Origin: Cordylochernes scorpioides
Taxonomy: Eukaryota > Arthropoda > Arachnida > Pseudoscorpiones > Chernetidae
DNA length: 64,000 nt
Direction: 5' to 3'
Assembly: GCA_030710605.1 (NCBI GenBank)
Contig: CP092872.1
Location: forward strand, 4,536,715-4,600,714
A model generated the notes under the pieces. It was not told where the DNA came from and did no database searches. It saw only the letters and a program-made list of their open reading frames with translations. Below, one piece after another: positions 11,216 to 20,974 of this stretch. Each line of letters begins with the position of its first letter. The stretch's first letter is position 1. The position numbers and the translations under genes are program-made.

Positions 11216-11357
11216 CTCTAGCGGACCACAATCAACCTTTGATTTCAAGTCAAGTCAGACCACCTACTGTCGCTACAACAATGCTACTTATCGCATGGCT
11301 CTACCACCCCTTTCAATCCTATTAATTCTTTTCTTCAACAACCTTTCAACCCAATAA
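11216..11357 (+). CDS. Candidate terminal exon with hydrophobic C-terminus
   Basis: TTTTCAATTTTTTTTCAG at 11198-11215 is a strong polypyrimidine-AG acceptor. It is followed by 46 codons to TAA (11355-11357), with one leading base completing a split codon. Codons often end in C, unlike the surroundings. The peptide ends in PPLSILLILFFNNLSTQ, a hydrophobic tail of the kind seen in GPI-anchor signals, after an NNAT sequon-like site. Family unknown. It lies inside the LTR-bounded region, so it could be a captured host exon. Confidence 0.35.
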
Positions 11358-11793
11358 CCCTACAATTGTGACAAAGCACTGTAAACTTATACAGGATCAC
11401 AGGTGAAACATTGCCTAGGAAGACGCACAAGTCTATATCCTCGCTTTGCATCTGGATCTCAGTATTTGATTGTCTGTGCAACACTTACAATTGCATATTC
11501 TTCAACCCCTAACCCTTTCCAACGCCCGCCAACAATCTCTTAGAACATCATCATTAATTTTTATCAAACAAAGGTTTTATCTACTTTTCTCTTTTATAAT
11601 GAATATCATAACTTTTAAATTAAACATAAGTGTTATTTTTATAATTTTCAGATATATCCAAATAAACATCTTGTTATAGCCCTTTACCCTCACAGTTTTA
11701 ATTAATTAAAAGACATTTTAATTACTTACCTGTGTTAGAGAGGCTTTACCCGCTTAAACCCGGATAAACCCTTTCACTCCCGGGGCCCATCTA

Positions 11794-11854
11794 TGATAAT
11801 TTAAACCAACAACCCTATATATAACACTTATAACAAGATTGTTATGTTGTATAT
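11794..11854 (+). repeat. 3' LTR-like repeat, left piece
   Basis: First 61 bp of the right-hand LTR-like copy (TGATAATTTAAACC...TGTTGTATAT), interrupted by the gypsy insertion. The final ATAT (11851-11854) is the gypsy TSD. The right piece resumes at 17049. Confidence 0.7.
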
Positions 11855-12190
11855 TGTTACATCATGATTAATGGCGTATTTATTATATTATTTTTAATAT
11901 ATTTGAAATTTAAATTATATATTTATTTATTTTTATATTCTATGATATTTATTTAAAACAGATTATTTTTAGATTATCATCATTTGTATTTAGGTACACT
12001 GTGACTTCACTGCTCTCTTTGATGTGAGAAAATAAATAAATGATTCTGGTGGCTACATAAAGTAGACTTATCTCATTATTCCCTTTTATAAATTTGTAGG
12101 ATGGTTGAAACACGCTCTGGTAAGATGCAAGACCCAGCACAGGAGAGAATCAAGGCTGAAGAGTCTGCCAAGCCGCAACCTGGTGCAACA
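11855..12190 (+). repeat. Gypsy 5' LTR
   Basis: 336 bp, TGTTAC...GCAACA. AATAAATAAATG lies at about 12030 and TATAAAT at about 12085. The gag start codon (12101) lies inside the LTR, so its last 90 bp are coding. A TGG at 12193, a few bases after the LTR, could begin a primer-binding site (TGGTAGAGATGC), but I cannot match it to a tRNA. Confidence 0.95.
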
Positions 12191-13264
12191 ATTGGTAGAG
12201 ATGCTAGTTCCGACCCAGTTGTCCTGAATCCCAACATCGACATCCCCAAGTATGATGGAACAGAAGACCCTCGCCCATGGATTGAATCTCTTGAAGAAAT
12301 TGGCTTCCTGTACCATTGGGCAGACTACATTATCTCCCGTTATGCTGCCATGAATATGATTGGTAGCGCCAAAACCTGGCTGAACCTACACAAAGTAAGT
12401 TTCACCAGCTGGGAAAATTTCAAGAGCCGCCTAATTGAGGATTTTGCCTCAGACGCCAACAAAGAAGAAATGAGGATGAGATTAAACAGGATACAACAGT
12501 GGAATGAACCTGCAATCAGGTTCGCAGAGGATATCCTTGTACTGTGCAACAAGGTCGACCCCCAAATGGAAGAAGAGACTAAAATAAACTGGGTTATTGG
12601 AGGGTTAAAGAAAGAATACTCTTTTGCCCTTCACCTAAACCCTCCTAAAAATACCAATGAACTTCTAGAAATTTGTAAAAAGCTGGATTTGTTCGAAAAG
12701 AATTACCAAGAACGTGCAGAAAAATCAAAAGCTCTTTATAATGGACCACGCTCTCCTCGTCCCCATCATCAAGAGCAATGGAAGAATGCTACGTCGTTCA
12801 GAAGACCATATCAGAACACCTCCAAGCCCCAGGCCCCCGCTCCGAGGTACTACCAGAACACCTCCAAGCCCCAGGCCCCCACTCCGAGGTATTACCAGAA
12901 CAAGCCTCTGCCCCTGGTATCTGCCCCTAGACGATCTTACACTCCCAATCCTGAGCCAAAACCGGTCTACCCAAGTAAAACATACAATAAGAATCCAAAT
13001 TCAAATAGGAATAGGACAGAAGACGGGAGACCAATATGTTTCAAGTGTAACAAGCCAGGACACGTAGCGCGGTATTGCAGAGTCAGGTTTGTAAGAATTG
13101 TGGAAGAGGACCCCATAGTTACACAAGACAAGGTCGAAGAAGAAATCCGAATGGATAATGGAACTCAGAAGTCGAGACCTCTGCTCTACTCTGACGTAAG
13201 TAATAGCCCGTACTCGAGTATCCCTACAAGGAATAGATATGCTGCATTAGAAGATTTAAACTAA
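12101..13264 (+). CDS. gag: Gag polyprotein
   Basis: 387 codons; structural capsid/nucleocapsid protein of the retrotransposon particle. Residues 1-30 are encoded in the LTR. The middle (about 45-200) has a capsid-like pattern with PWIESLEEIGFLYHW, TSWENFKSRLIEDF and INWVIGGLKKEYSF. A proline-rich stretch at about 235-275 contains tandem YYQNTSKPQAP-type repeats. A CCHC zinc knuckle (CFKCNKPGHVARYC) lies near residue 313. The start is the first ATG of the frame, right after the LTR TATA-like word. It ends in TAA immediately after a slippery heptamer. Confidence 0.9.
   Translation: MVETRSGKMQDPAQERIKAEESAKPQPGATIGRDASSDPVVLNPNIDIPKYDGTEDPRPWIESLEEIGFLYHWADYIISRYAAMNMIGSAKTWLNLHKVSFTSWENFKSRLIEDFASDANKEEMRMRLNRIQQWNEPAIRFAEDILVLCNKVDPQMEEETKINWVIGGLKKEYSFALHLNPPKNTNELLEICKKLDLFEKNYQERAEKSKALYNGPRSPRPHHQEQWKNATSFRRPYQNTSKPQAPAPRYYQNTSKPQAPTPRYYQNKPLPLVSAPRRSYTPNPEPKPVYPSKTYNKNPNSNRNRTEDGRPICFKCNKPGHVARYCRVRFVRIVEEDPIVTQDKVEEEIRMDNGTQKSRPLLYSDVSNSPYSSIPTRNRYAALEDLN
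13255..13261 (+). promoter_or_regulatory. -1 ribosomal frameshift slippery site
   Basis: T TTA AAC in the gag frame, directly followed by the gag stop TAA (13262). This is the canonical X XXY YYZ heptamer. A one-base backward slip continues TTT AAA CTA into the pol frame, which is open from here to the ATG-first frame at 13339 and beyond. No downstream stimulatory structure was worked out. Confidence 0.8.
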
Positions 13265-13338
13265 ACATCGCGCCTGAGTCCGTCAATCAAAGCAAGTCGA
13301 CCATAAATGGAATTAAAAAGTTAGACCCCAAATATAAA

Positions 13339-15369
13339 ATGAACATTAACGTGGATAGAATCGGTATCTGCGAAGCTTTGATTGATACAGGCGCCGATCT
13401 TTCAGTGGTCGACCTTAGTACAGCTCTTAACACAGGTCTTGAAATAATAAATCCTGATAAAATGTGCTCCGGACCCGATGGCAAAAAATTAGATATCGTA
13501 GGAAATATTATTTTAAATATAAAATTTGATGACAAAACAATTACACATCAATTTGTGATAATGAGAACACATTTGCGAATATTTATACTTGGACGTGATT
13601 TTCTTAAGAAAATGAACGCAAAAATTGATTGTCAGCGTGAAATAATCAAATATGACTTGACAGAAAATCGTGACGTAATCAAATATCAACAGAAGAAAAT
13701 AAAAAGTGCAAAGGATGCCATTATACCAGAACTTTCTATTAAATTGATTAATGCATGTGTAGAAGCAGAGGATGGCGAATACATCATCGAGGAGAACCAT
13801 AAAATGTTTCAAACAAATGGACTTCGACTAGCGAGAAGCTTAATAAATGTTGTGAATAAGGAAACATATATCTGGATAACAAACCCTTACCCTCGACCAT
13901 TAAAAATATTAAAAAACCAAACATTGTGCTTTGGAAGCCAGCCAGCCGAAGTGAATCTTATGGAAGAAAGTGAACAAAAAGAGCATGAAGAACCCCAATT
14001 TCAGATAAACGAAAATTTAGCATATACGGAAAAGGAGCAATTGAAACAAGTTTTGGAAAGGTACGAGGATTTGTTTTCGTCGGGATTAGGAAGATCCAAC
14101 TTAGCGAAACATCGGATCGATACAGAAGGCGCGAAACCGATCAAACACAAGCCGTATAGGGTGAGCGCGAAAGAGCGAGAAATCATAAAAGAACAAATTG
14201 ATGAAATGCTCAGAGACGGCATAATTAGACCATCCTCGAGTCCATGGTCCTTCCCTGTAATCTTGGTCAAGAAGCGAGATGGTAAGTACAGATTTTGCGT
14301 TGACTACAGAAAATTGAATGATGTAACAGTGAAGGATGTTTACCCAATTCCCAGAATTGATGAAGTATTGGATACACTTCAAGGATCCAAATACTTTTCA
14401 GCAATTGACCTTAAATCAGGATATTGGCAAGTAGAGGTTGAGGAGAAAGATAAAGAAAAGACAGCCTTCACTACAGCACATGGCCTATATGAGTTCAACG
14501 TAATGCCCTTTGGTCTATGCAATGCCCCTGCTACATTTGAGAGGAACATGGAAAATATGCTTGGTAATCTTAGATGGCAAATTTGCTTATGTTATCTAGA
14601 TGACGTAATCATTTATAGCTCGGATTTTTCAACACATCTCAAAAGAATAGAAGCTGTTTTAAAATGTTTTCGCGAGGCTAATTTAAAATTGAACAACAAA
14701 AAATGCCAATTTGCTTTCGAAGAACTGGAGATTCTTGGCCATATAACTAATCAACATGGTATAAAACCAGCGGAGCATAATATCAAGGCTATTAGAGATT
14801 TTCCTCGGCCCAAAAAGATAAAAGAAGTTCAATCATTTTTAGGAATGTGCTCATATTATAGAAAATTTATCAAAGGTTTTTCAAAAATTGCCGATCCATT
14901 AACCAGTCTTATAAAAAAGAATGTACCTTTTACCTGGACAGAAAATCAAGAGAAAGCATTTCAAACCCTTAAAGTAGCATTGATAAATCCTCCAATCTTA
15001 GGGCACTTTGACCCGAATGCAATTACTTACATTCATACTGACGCATCTAACATCGGCCTGGGTGCAACATTAGTCCAAAAGTTCGGCGATAAAGAAAAAG
15101 TTATCTCATATTTAAGTCGAACACTGAGCAAACCTGAGCAAAATTATTCGACTACCGAAAAAGAATGTCTAGCTGTTGTGTGGTCAATGTCCAAGTTACG
15201 ACCCTACCTATATGGAAGGCACTTCAAAATCGTAACTGATCATCACGCACTATGCTGGCTTAAGAATCTGAAAGATCCGACCGGCCGATTAGCACGATGG
15301 GCACTGAAGATTCAGGAATATAATTTCGAAATCATACATAAATCGGGTAAAAAAACATCTGGACGCTGA
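13339..15369 (+). CDS. pol: Pol, N-terminal part: protease, RT, RNase H
   Basis: 676 codons from the first ATG; the frame is already open at the frameshift site, so the real product is probably a Gag-Pol fusion. The protease active-site triad DTG is at residues 16-18 (LIDTGADLSVVD). In reverse transcriptase, CVDYRKLN is near 318 and the catalytic YLDD near 417, with FGLCNAPATF between. The RNase H start HTDAS is near 565. Length and order fit Ty3/gypsy. The frame ends early at 15369 because a run of seven A (15349-15355) carries one base too many. That is a recent inactivating indel or a homopolymer sequencing error. Confidence 0.9.
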   Translation: MNINVDRIGICEALIDTGADLSVVDLSTALNTGLEIINPDKMCSGPDGKKLDIVGNIILNIKFDDKTITHQFVIMRTHLRIFILGRDFLKKMNAKIDCQREIIKYDLTENRDVIKYQQKKIKSAKDAIIPELSIKLINACVEAEDGEYIIEENHKMFQTNGLRLARSLINVVNKETYIWITNPYPRPLKILKNQTLCFGSQPAEVNLMEESEQKEHEEPQFQINENLAYTEKEQLKQVLERYEDLFSSGLGRSNLAKHRIDTEGAKPIKHKPYRVSAKEREIIKEQIDEMLRDGIIRPSSSPWSFPVILVKKRDGKYRFCVDYRKLNDVTVKDVYPIPRIDEVLDTLQGSKYFSAIDLKSGYWQVEVEEKDKEKTAFTTAHGLYEFNVMPFGLCNAPATFERNMENMLGNLRWQICLCYLDDVIIYSSDFSTHLKRIEAVLKCFREANLKLNNKKCQFAFEELEILGHITNQHGIKPAEHNIKAIRDFPRPKKIKEVQSFLGMCSYYRKFIKGFSKIADPLTSLIKKNVPFTWTENQEKAFQTLKVALINPPILGHFDPNAITYIHTDASNIGLGATLVQKFGDKEKVISYLSRTLSKPEQNYSTTEKECLAVVWSMSKLRPYLYGRHFKIVTDHHALCWLKNLKDPTGRLARWALKIQEYNFEIIHKSGKKTSGR

Positions 15370-15577
15370 TGGTCTATCTAGAGGACCCTTACCTGAAAAC
15401 GAATGGGACGAAGATTATGAAAGACTATTTCTGAATCAAATAATAGACGAAAAGGATGATTTTATTGAGAATATTAAGGAGAACCTTAGTGGAAACAAGC
15501 GTTCAATTACACAGAACTTCAAAGAAGAAAATGGGTGTCTCTACAAGAAAAATCCAAATCCTGAAGGTAGGGCATGG

Positions 15578-16729
15578 TTGCTGGTAGTGCCAAAGAAGAG
15601 AAGGAAGGAAGTCATGAGTGAATACCACAACCATATGCTGAATGGCCATCTGGGCGTCGCCAGAACCACTTACCGATTGAAGAATAAATACTATTGGCCT
15701 TCCATGTTGAAAGATGTTTCAGAATTTGTAAAGACGTGCCATCTTTGCCAAAGTCGGAAAGGTTCAAATCACTTGCCTTCTGGACTTCTACAACCTATTC
15801 CCCCAGCTAACTACCCTTTTGAAAGAATCGGAATTGACTTTGTTGGCCCCTTGCCATCAACGAAAAGAAGAAGGAAGTGGATAATTGTGTTGACTGATTA
15901 TTATACCAAGTATGCTGAAACAAAGGCAGTATCAGAAGCAACCGTGAAAGAAGTCTCTACATTTTTAATCGAACATATTATTTTACGTCACGGGGCCCCA
16001 AGATTTCTTATTAGCGATAGAGGTTCACAATTCACTAGCAATTTGATGAAGGAGGTAATGAAAATGTGCAAAGTGAAACACTGCTTCACAACGAGCTACC
16101 ACCCCCAGACTAACGGACTAACGGAACGGCTAAATAGAACTTTAATCAATATGATCAGCATGTATGTGAACACAGACCAAAAGAACTGGGATGAAATCCT
16201 CCCTTTTATCACCCACGCGTATAATACCACGATTCAAGAAACCACAGGCTACTCTCCATTTTTCCTGTTGTTTGGAAGAGAACCCATGTCCCTCTTAGAC
16301 GACGAGAATATCCCAACGGACAGTAACATGGACGATTACGACGAATATATAGAAAACTACTTAGATAAAATAGCAAGGACGAGACAGGTAGTCATTAACA
16401 ACACAGAGAAGACTCAGGAAAGAATGAAAAGAAACTATGACAAAAAACACAATGAGAAAATCTATGAACCAGGACATTTAGTGGCAGTTTGGACACCAGT
16501 CAGGAAAATCGGAAAATGCGAAAAACTATTGAGAAAATATTTTGGCCCATATCGAATATTAAAGAAGCTGTCTAACGTAAATTACTTAATTGAGCCGAAA
16601 GATAATCCTGGCCAAGACCCATTGATTGTCCATGTCTCAAGACTCAAACCCTATTTTGAGAGAATTGATGAGGTAACTCACGAGGACGTGACGACCTCTG
16701 GAGAGGGGGAAGTGTTACATCATGATTAA
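15578..16729 (+). CDS. pol: Pol, C-terminal part: integrase
   Basis: 383 codons from the first ATG; the same frame is open back to the A-run at 15349-15355, so this is the continuation of pol. An HHCC zinc-binding N-terminus (HNHMLNGHLG, then CHLCQ) is followed by DDE catalytic residues in GIDFVGPL, ISDRGSQF and the E of GLTERLNR. The C-terminal GPY/F module shows FGPYRI and VHVSRLKPY. There is no chromodomain after it. The stop (TAA 16727-16729) is inside the 3' LTR, so pol overlaps the LTR by 17 bases. Confidence 0.9.
   Translation: MLVVPKKRRKEVMSEYHNHMLNGHLGVARTTYRLKNKYYWPSMLKDVSEFVKTCHLCQSRKGSNHLPSGLLQPIPPANYPFERIGIDFVGPLPSTKRRRKWIIVLTDYYTKYAETKAVSEATVKEVSTFLIEHIILRHGAPRFLISDRGSQFTSNLMKEVMKMCKVKHCFTTSYHPQTNGLTERLNRTLINMISMYVNTDQKNWDEILPFITHAYNTTIQETTGYSPFFLLFGREPMSLLDDENIPTDSNMDDYDEYIENYLDKIARTRQVVINNTEKTQERMKRNYDKKHNEKIYEPGHLVAVWTPVRKIGKCEKLLRKYFGPYRILKKLSNVNYLIEPKDNPGQDPLIVHVSRLKPYFERIDEVTHEDVTTSGEGEVLHHD
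16700..16712 (+). promoter_or_regulatory. Polypurine tract
   Basis: GGAGAGGGGGAAG immediately before the 3' LTR TGTTAC, the expected plus-strand primer. It is also read as pol codons. Confidence 0.85.
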
Positions 16730-17048
16730 TGGCGTATTTATTATATTATTTTTAATATATTTGAAATTTAAATTATATATTTATTTATTTTTATATTCTA
16801 TGATATTTATTTAAAACAGATTATTTTTAGATTATCATCATTTGTATTTAGGTACACTGTGACTTCACTGCTCTCTTTGATGTGAGAAAATAAATAAATG
16901 ATTCTGGTGGCTACATAAAGTAGACTTATCTCATTATTCCCTTTTATAAATTTGTAGGATGGTTGAAACACGCTCTGGTAAGATGCAAGACCCAGCACAG
17001 GAGAGAATCAAGGCTGAAGAGTCTGCCAAGCCGCAACCTGGTGCAACA
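16713..17048 (+). repeat. Gypsy 3' LTR
   Basis: 336 bp, no difference from the 5' LTR found by reading both through. It repeats the first 30 gag codons without the rest of gag. Followed by the TSD ATAT. Confidence 0.95.
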
Positions 17049-17715
17049 ATATAGAAATACATCTATAAATAATTATACGCATAATTGACATGTGTCCTTG
17101 CATCACCGTATGTAATGTACTGAGGATGAATAAATAAAACTATATAATAGATTAAAAGCTGAGTTAAAAGCAAGATTTGAGAAGTAAATCACAAAGTAAC
17201 TTCTAAAAATAAAGTAGAAGCCGACAGATAGGCCCCAGTGTCCGGTGTCCATCGACACGTGTGACACGTGCATGACCCAATTCTCTTTGTCGGAGGCGTA
17301 GTATAAATAAGACCCGGCTTGGCAACAGCCAGTCAGACAGTTCCCCATCAGCGCGTCGCCGGTTGTCTCCAAGTTCCACCTCATTCACCATGTAACCAGT
17401 AAGAACACTACTCTATCTCCATCTTGCTCTTGGCTCGACTTTTTATCTGTTCATGGAACTTTCCTTCTACAACTGTGTCGCTTCGTTTTTTGTGTGTGGA
17501 CATTCCCCAGTTTTCCACTCTGCCTCGACCACGACTGCCTGTACCCTGTGAGAACTGTTAAAGATCCTACAAGGTGCAGAGAGGTACTGGAAAACTCTCC
17601 ACGCCCTGACTGTCCCTCGCGGTTACTACAGGTTTGACCCTCGGTTGCATCATCTTATTACAGAGTGTCGACGAGGTACTACAAGAGTCAACCAGAACTT
17701 CAACATATTATTACA
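17049..17715 (+). repeat. 3' LTR-like repeat, right piece
   Basis: Continues the 8076-8775 repeat from AGAAATACATCTATAAATAA to AACATATTATTACA. It has TATAAATAAG and retains the GCGGTTACTACAGGTTTGAC segment that the left copy lost. Few other substitutions (for example ggc to ggg near 17233), so the two copies are similar in age. Confidence 0.7.
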
Positions 17716-18025
17716 TATATATATTCAAATATCACATGTTATTTTAAACTGCAGAAAATTGTATATTTATATAATATATAATGTTAAAACTTTAAAACAT
17801 ATAATGTAATACTTTGTAAAATTGCAATTCATTATTAAGCGTTGAAATGATTATATTATGCTATATAAAATGTCTTTATAAACTTTAAAAATTTGTTTTG
17901 AAAATAGAATAACCTCAAATCATTAACAAAAATTCAAAATATCATATTGAAAAATAACAAATATCCTTATTAATATCAAATATGTACTCAATAAAATAAA
18001 ATAAAAATATTACATAATTTTAATT
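17716..18025. other. AT-rich DNA
   Basis: Unrecognised, very AT-rich. Confidence 0.5.
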
Positions 18026-18345
18026 ATAGGTTTTTAACTTTTAATTAGACAATTTTAATTTATATTAAGACATTTTTTATTTTAATTTAGATAATTTCAT
18101 TTTAATTTAGACATTTTAAATTTTAATTTAGAAATTTTACATTTTAATTTAGACATCTTTCATTTTAATTTAGACATTTTCAATTTTAATTTAGACATTT
18201 TTCATTTTAATTTAGACACATGGGCTTTTTATAGGAAAGTACATGTGTCTAAATTAAAATGAAAAATGTCTAAATTAAAATGAAAATAGTCTAAATTGAA
18301 ATGAAAAATATCTAAATATAAATTTAAAATGTCTAATTAAAAGTG
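18026..18345. mobile_element. Miniature inverted-repeat element with internal 21-bp repeats
   Basis: TAGGTTTTTAACTTTTAATT at the left is mirrored, imperfectly, at the right. Each arm is made of repeated ATTTTAATTTAGACATTTTT-like units, and the apex is ACACATGGGCTTTTTATAGG near 18216. The ends match the longer element at 19779-20708, so this is probably its deletion derivative. Confidence 0.6.
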
Positions 18346-19778
18346 AAAACTTATATAACAGACGAAAACAAAAATTATTCTAATTTATATTTATTCAATA
18401 TAAAAAAATAAAATAATCTTATTTTCTCTTCAAAATAAATATATATTTAAAATGAAAATGCTTTATGTGCGATACACTAAATAAAATAAACAATTTCTAA
18501 ATGTAGTAAATATAATGGCGACAATGTTGAGTAGGCGACAATGTCAGTATTTTGACAATTGTGCAGGTAGCAACAATGGACGTACTCAAGGGACACCTAC
18601 ACTAATGAACCAGAAGACACCTAAAGAAAGAAATGACTAGAATCATTTAAATCAGAGCACCAATGAATAATAAATGTATAATTTCCTAATTAAATCTTAA
18701 ATATTGTAACCATTTCTTTTATTATCCTTTTTTATTATATTCTTAAGTGTTGGTTGTAATGGGGATTATTGAGTTTAATGGCATTATTTAAAATATCTAT
18801 CTCTAATAGCTTTTCATATTAATTGTGTTATTCTAATGTGAGGTTTAAATAGAGGCCTTTTGCCGCCATTTTTTTTTTCAACGATCGTTCGGATCATTAT
18901 GGGAGGTGTTAAATTGGAATTGTCTTTTGCTATTTCTAGCTATTCTGCCTTTTTATTTTCGTTTGATTTCAATTGCCTTTCTCTAATATATATAAAAACT
19001 AAAATTATATAACTTCTTTAGAATTCTTTTCGTTGAAATCTTTTGTATATTTTCTAAGTATATTTACAAATTAATTTAAAAGCTCATTTATGTATTATGT
19101 TAATTTAAAGTTCAAAATATATTTTCAAAATGTTGGGAAAATGGTTCTCAATTAAATTTAAAATATGTTTTTTTTTTTTGCATTTAAATTACTTTTCAAA
19201 TAAAAATAAATTCGATTATGATAAATTATACATTTGCAATTTTATGAATATTTAAATTACCTTAAAAAGTGTTTCTATTATTTAGATTCCGGAATTTAGA
19301 TTTTAAAAAGAACAACTTATGTGTTTAAAATAATTCACGAAATATTTTTACTTAGATACTATTTGAATTATCGATTTTTTAAAAATTCCTAAGATTTGAG
19401 AATTTTTTTAAAATATCATTTAACATGGTACAACATAAAAGAACATACCTTTAGGTACATTTTATAAAATAAATTTATTATATCTCGTTTATAAAATAAT
19501 TGACCTTTTTGATATACTGTGTATATTTACCTTTATGTATTAAAATAAAAATTTAGGAAGACTTCAAAATACTGGTTTTATTTGGCATTTATGACTTGAA
19601 TTATTGTGTTTATATTGTGTATTTACACCTTGTATTATTGTTGTTATTCCCTGTGTATATGTTAAACTATATTATATTTATGCCTATTGTTATATCTTAA
19701 AACATCTATATATTTAGCTAATTTTGTCATTTCATTGTTTTGTATATTGAAAATATTCCTAAATAATATTTTAATATA
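18346..19778. other. AT-rich DNA, nothing recognised
   Basis: Long AT-rich stretch. A short richer patch at 18840-18910 (GAGGCCTTTTGCCGCCATTT) has no identifiable role. No coding frame. Confidence 0.45.
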
Positions 19779-20708
19779 TAGGTTTTTAACTTTTAAATAG
19801 ACAATTTTAATATTTATTTAGACATTTTTCATTTTAATTTAGACACTTTCATTTTTATTTAGATATTTTCAATTTTAATTTAATCATTTTTCACTTCAAA
19901 TTTTCATTTTAATTTAGACATTTTCAATTTTAATTTAGACATTTTTCATTTTAATTTAGACAATTTTAATTTAGATACATGAACATTTCTATATATTCCT
20001 TTATATTTAGGAGCATTTTAAACAACTAAAAATATTGAATAAAGTTTTCATTATAAGAAAGAAGGGCTTGAAATGGAAATAGCGATATTTGACATCATTT
20101 TTAAATCAGATGAATTATTAATAAACAATTTCGCATCTTTTTTTTTTATTTTCCGCTTAGTTTCATCTGATTTTATGTTGATCAACTCGATAGATTACCT
20201 TTTCAGAGTTATTATAAAATCTTTTATTGCATTGATTATTGTTTTTTGCGACATTTCTAGATTCAAACTATTTTTCAATTCATCTCTTAATTTTCTTTTA
20301 AAGTTATACTAGAATTATTTTGTATATACTTTTCAAAATAAAATCTAAATCGTTTAATGAAATTTGTTTGGAATAAATCTTCCTTTCTTTATTAATTTTA
20401 ATTAGCCTTCTTTTTTATAATTCAGCATAGCTGAACTATAATTGATGTTCAATAACTTAGAAGCATTTGCATAGTTTCGTCTTGTAGGCATACCAACTTG
20501 AATAGTTTCCTGTTTTCCTTTTGATATTGCTTGATACGAGCCTCTATTCATTTTAAAATTAGTAAAAATAAGACGATAATATTTTAATATTATATTTAGT
20601 TGTGATTTAAAGTGTTTTAAATAAATATTATATAAAAAAGTCCATGTGTCTAGAAGAATGTCTAAATATAAATTAAAATTGTCTAATTAAAAGTTAAAAA
20701 CCTATATA
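19779..20708 (-). mobile_element. Decayed Tc1/mariner-like transposon
   Basis: Left end ATAGGTTTTTAACTTTTAAA and right end AGTTAAAAACCTATATA are inverted repeats with ATTTAGACATTTT sub-repeats. Between them, the minus strand carries fragments of a helix-turn-helix transposase N-terminus (next entry). Length about 930 bp, too short for a full transposase, and frames are broken. Confidence 0.45.
20180..20551 (-). pseudogene. Transposase N-terminal fragments
   Basis: A 49-codon frame starts at ATG 20551 and stops at 20402. It contains GMPTRRNYANASKLLNINYS, in the style of a first helix-turn-helix. After frameshifts the same strand reads NSSITLKE and then LEMSQKTIINAIKDFIITLK. That second pattern (S..TI..AIK...ITLK) resembles the second helix-turn-helix of Tc1-type transposases. 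The catalytic DDE part is absent. Recognition is by pattern only. Confidence 0.4.
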
Positions 20709-20974
20709 TTACGGAGCATAGAAATGAGTCAGAGTAAATAAGTAATATGTTTTGTGAATATTTTATAATAATATTTACTTAATTATTAATTAAATTCACT
20801 CTCTCTATAAAACTAGAAATAATTTGTATATGCATTTTGAAACTATGTTTATAAATTAGTTCAAATATTCACATATGATATAGCGTATGTCTTGTAATAA
20901 ATAAACTTAAAAAATAATATTATCGTTTTTTTTTCGTAAATAAAGATTTAGCTCGATGATATATAAATATATAT
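20709..20974. other. AT-rich spacer
   Basis: Nothing recognised. Confidence 0.4.

Larger units (their letters stand above)
8776..11793 (+). other. Internal region of the LTR-like element
   Basis: About 3 kb. The first 170 bases encode a charged Lys/Glu/Arg-rich tail (to the TAA ending at 8943). From about 9.1 to 11.7 kb the plus strand is rich in A, C and T and strikingly poor in G, a strand asymmetry not seen in the flanks. No protease, polymerase or integrase motif appears in any frame I read. Two segments look coding (10004-10255 and 11216-11357). Either a non-autonomous element with captured sequence or host DNA between repeats. Confidence 0.4.
11855..17048 (+). mobile_element. Ty3/gypsy LTR retrotransposon, young copy
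   Basis: 5194 bp with TGTT...AACA LTRs of 336 bp that are identical by eye, and a 4-bp TSD (ATAT at 11851-11854 and 17049-17052). The empty site is preserved in the paralogous repeat at 8130-8145. Order: LTR, gag with CCHC knuckle, -1 frameshift site, protease, reverse transcriptase, RNase H, integrase with GPY/F module, polypurine tract, LTR. Protease-RT-RH-IN order defines Ty3/gypsy. No envelope frame. One extra A at 15349-15355 breaks pol. A diverged solo LTR of this family lies at 25858-26833. Confidence 0.95.
8076..17715 (+). mobile_element. LTR-like retroelement with nested Ty3/gypsy
   Basis: Two direct copies of a 700-bp repeat starting TGATAATTTAAACC and ending AACATATTATTACA (TG...CA) lie at 8076-8775 and 11794-17715; the second is split by the gypsy element. 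The bases outside the pair are TATA on both sides (8072-8075 and 17716-17719), as expected for one element with a 4-bp TSD. The inner flanks do not match, which argues against two independent solo LTRs. No reverse transcriptase is visible between them and I see no polypurine tract before the 3' copy, so the element would be non-autonomous or decayed. Confidence 0.55.

Noticed and set aside
12714..13067. 117-codon frame overlapping gag
   Set aside because: Alternate-frame shadow of the proline-rich gag repeats.
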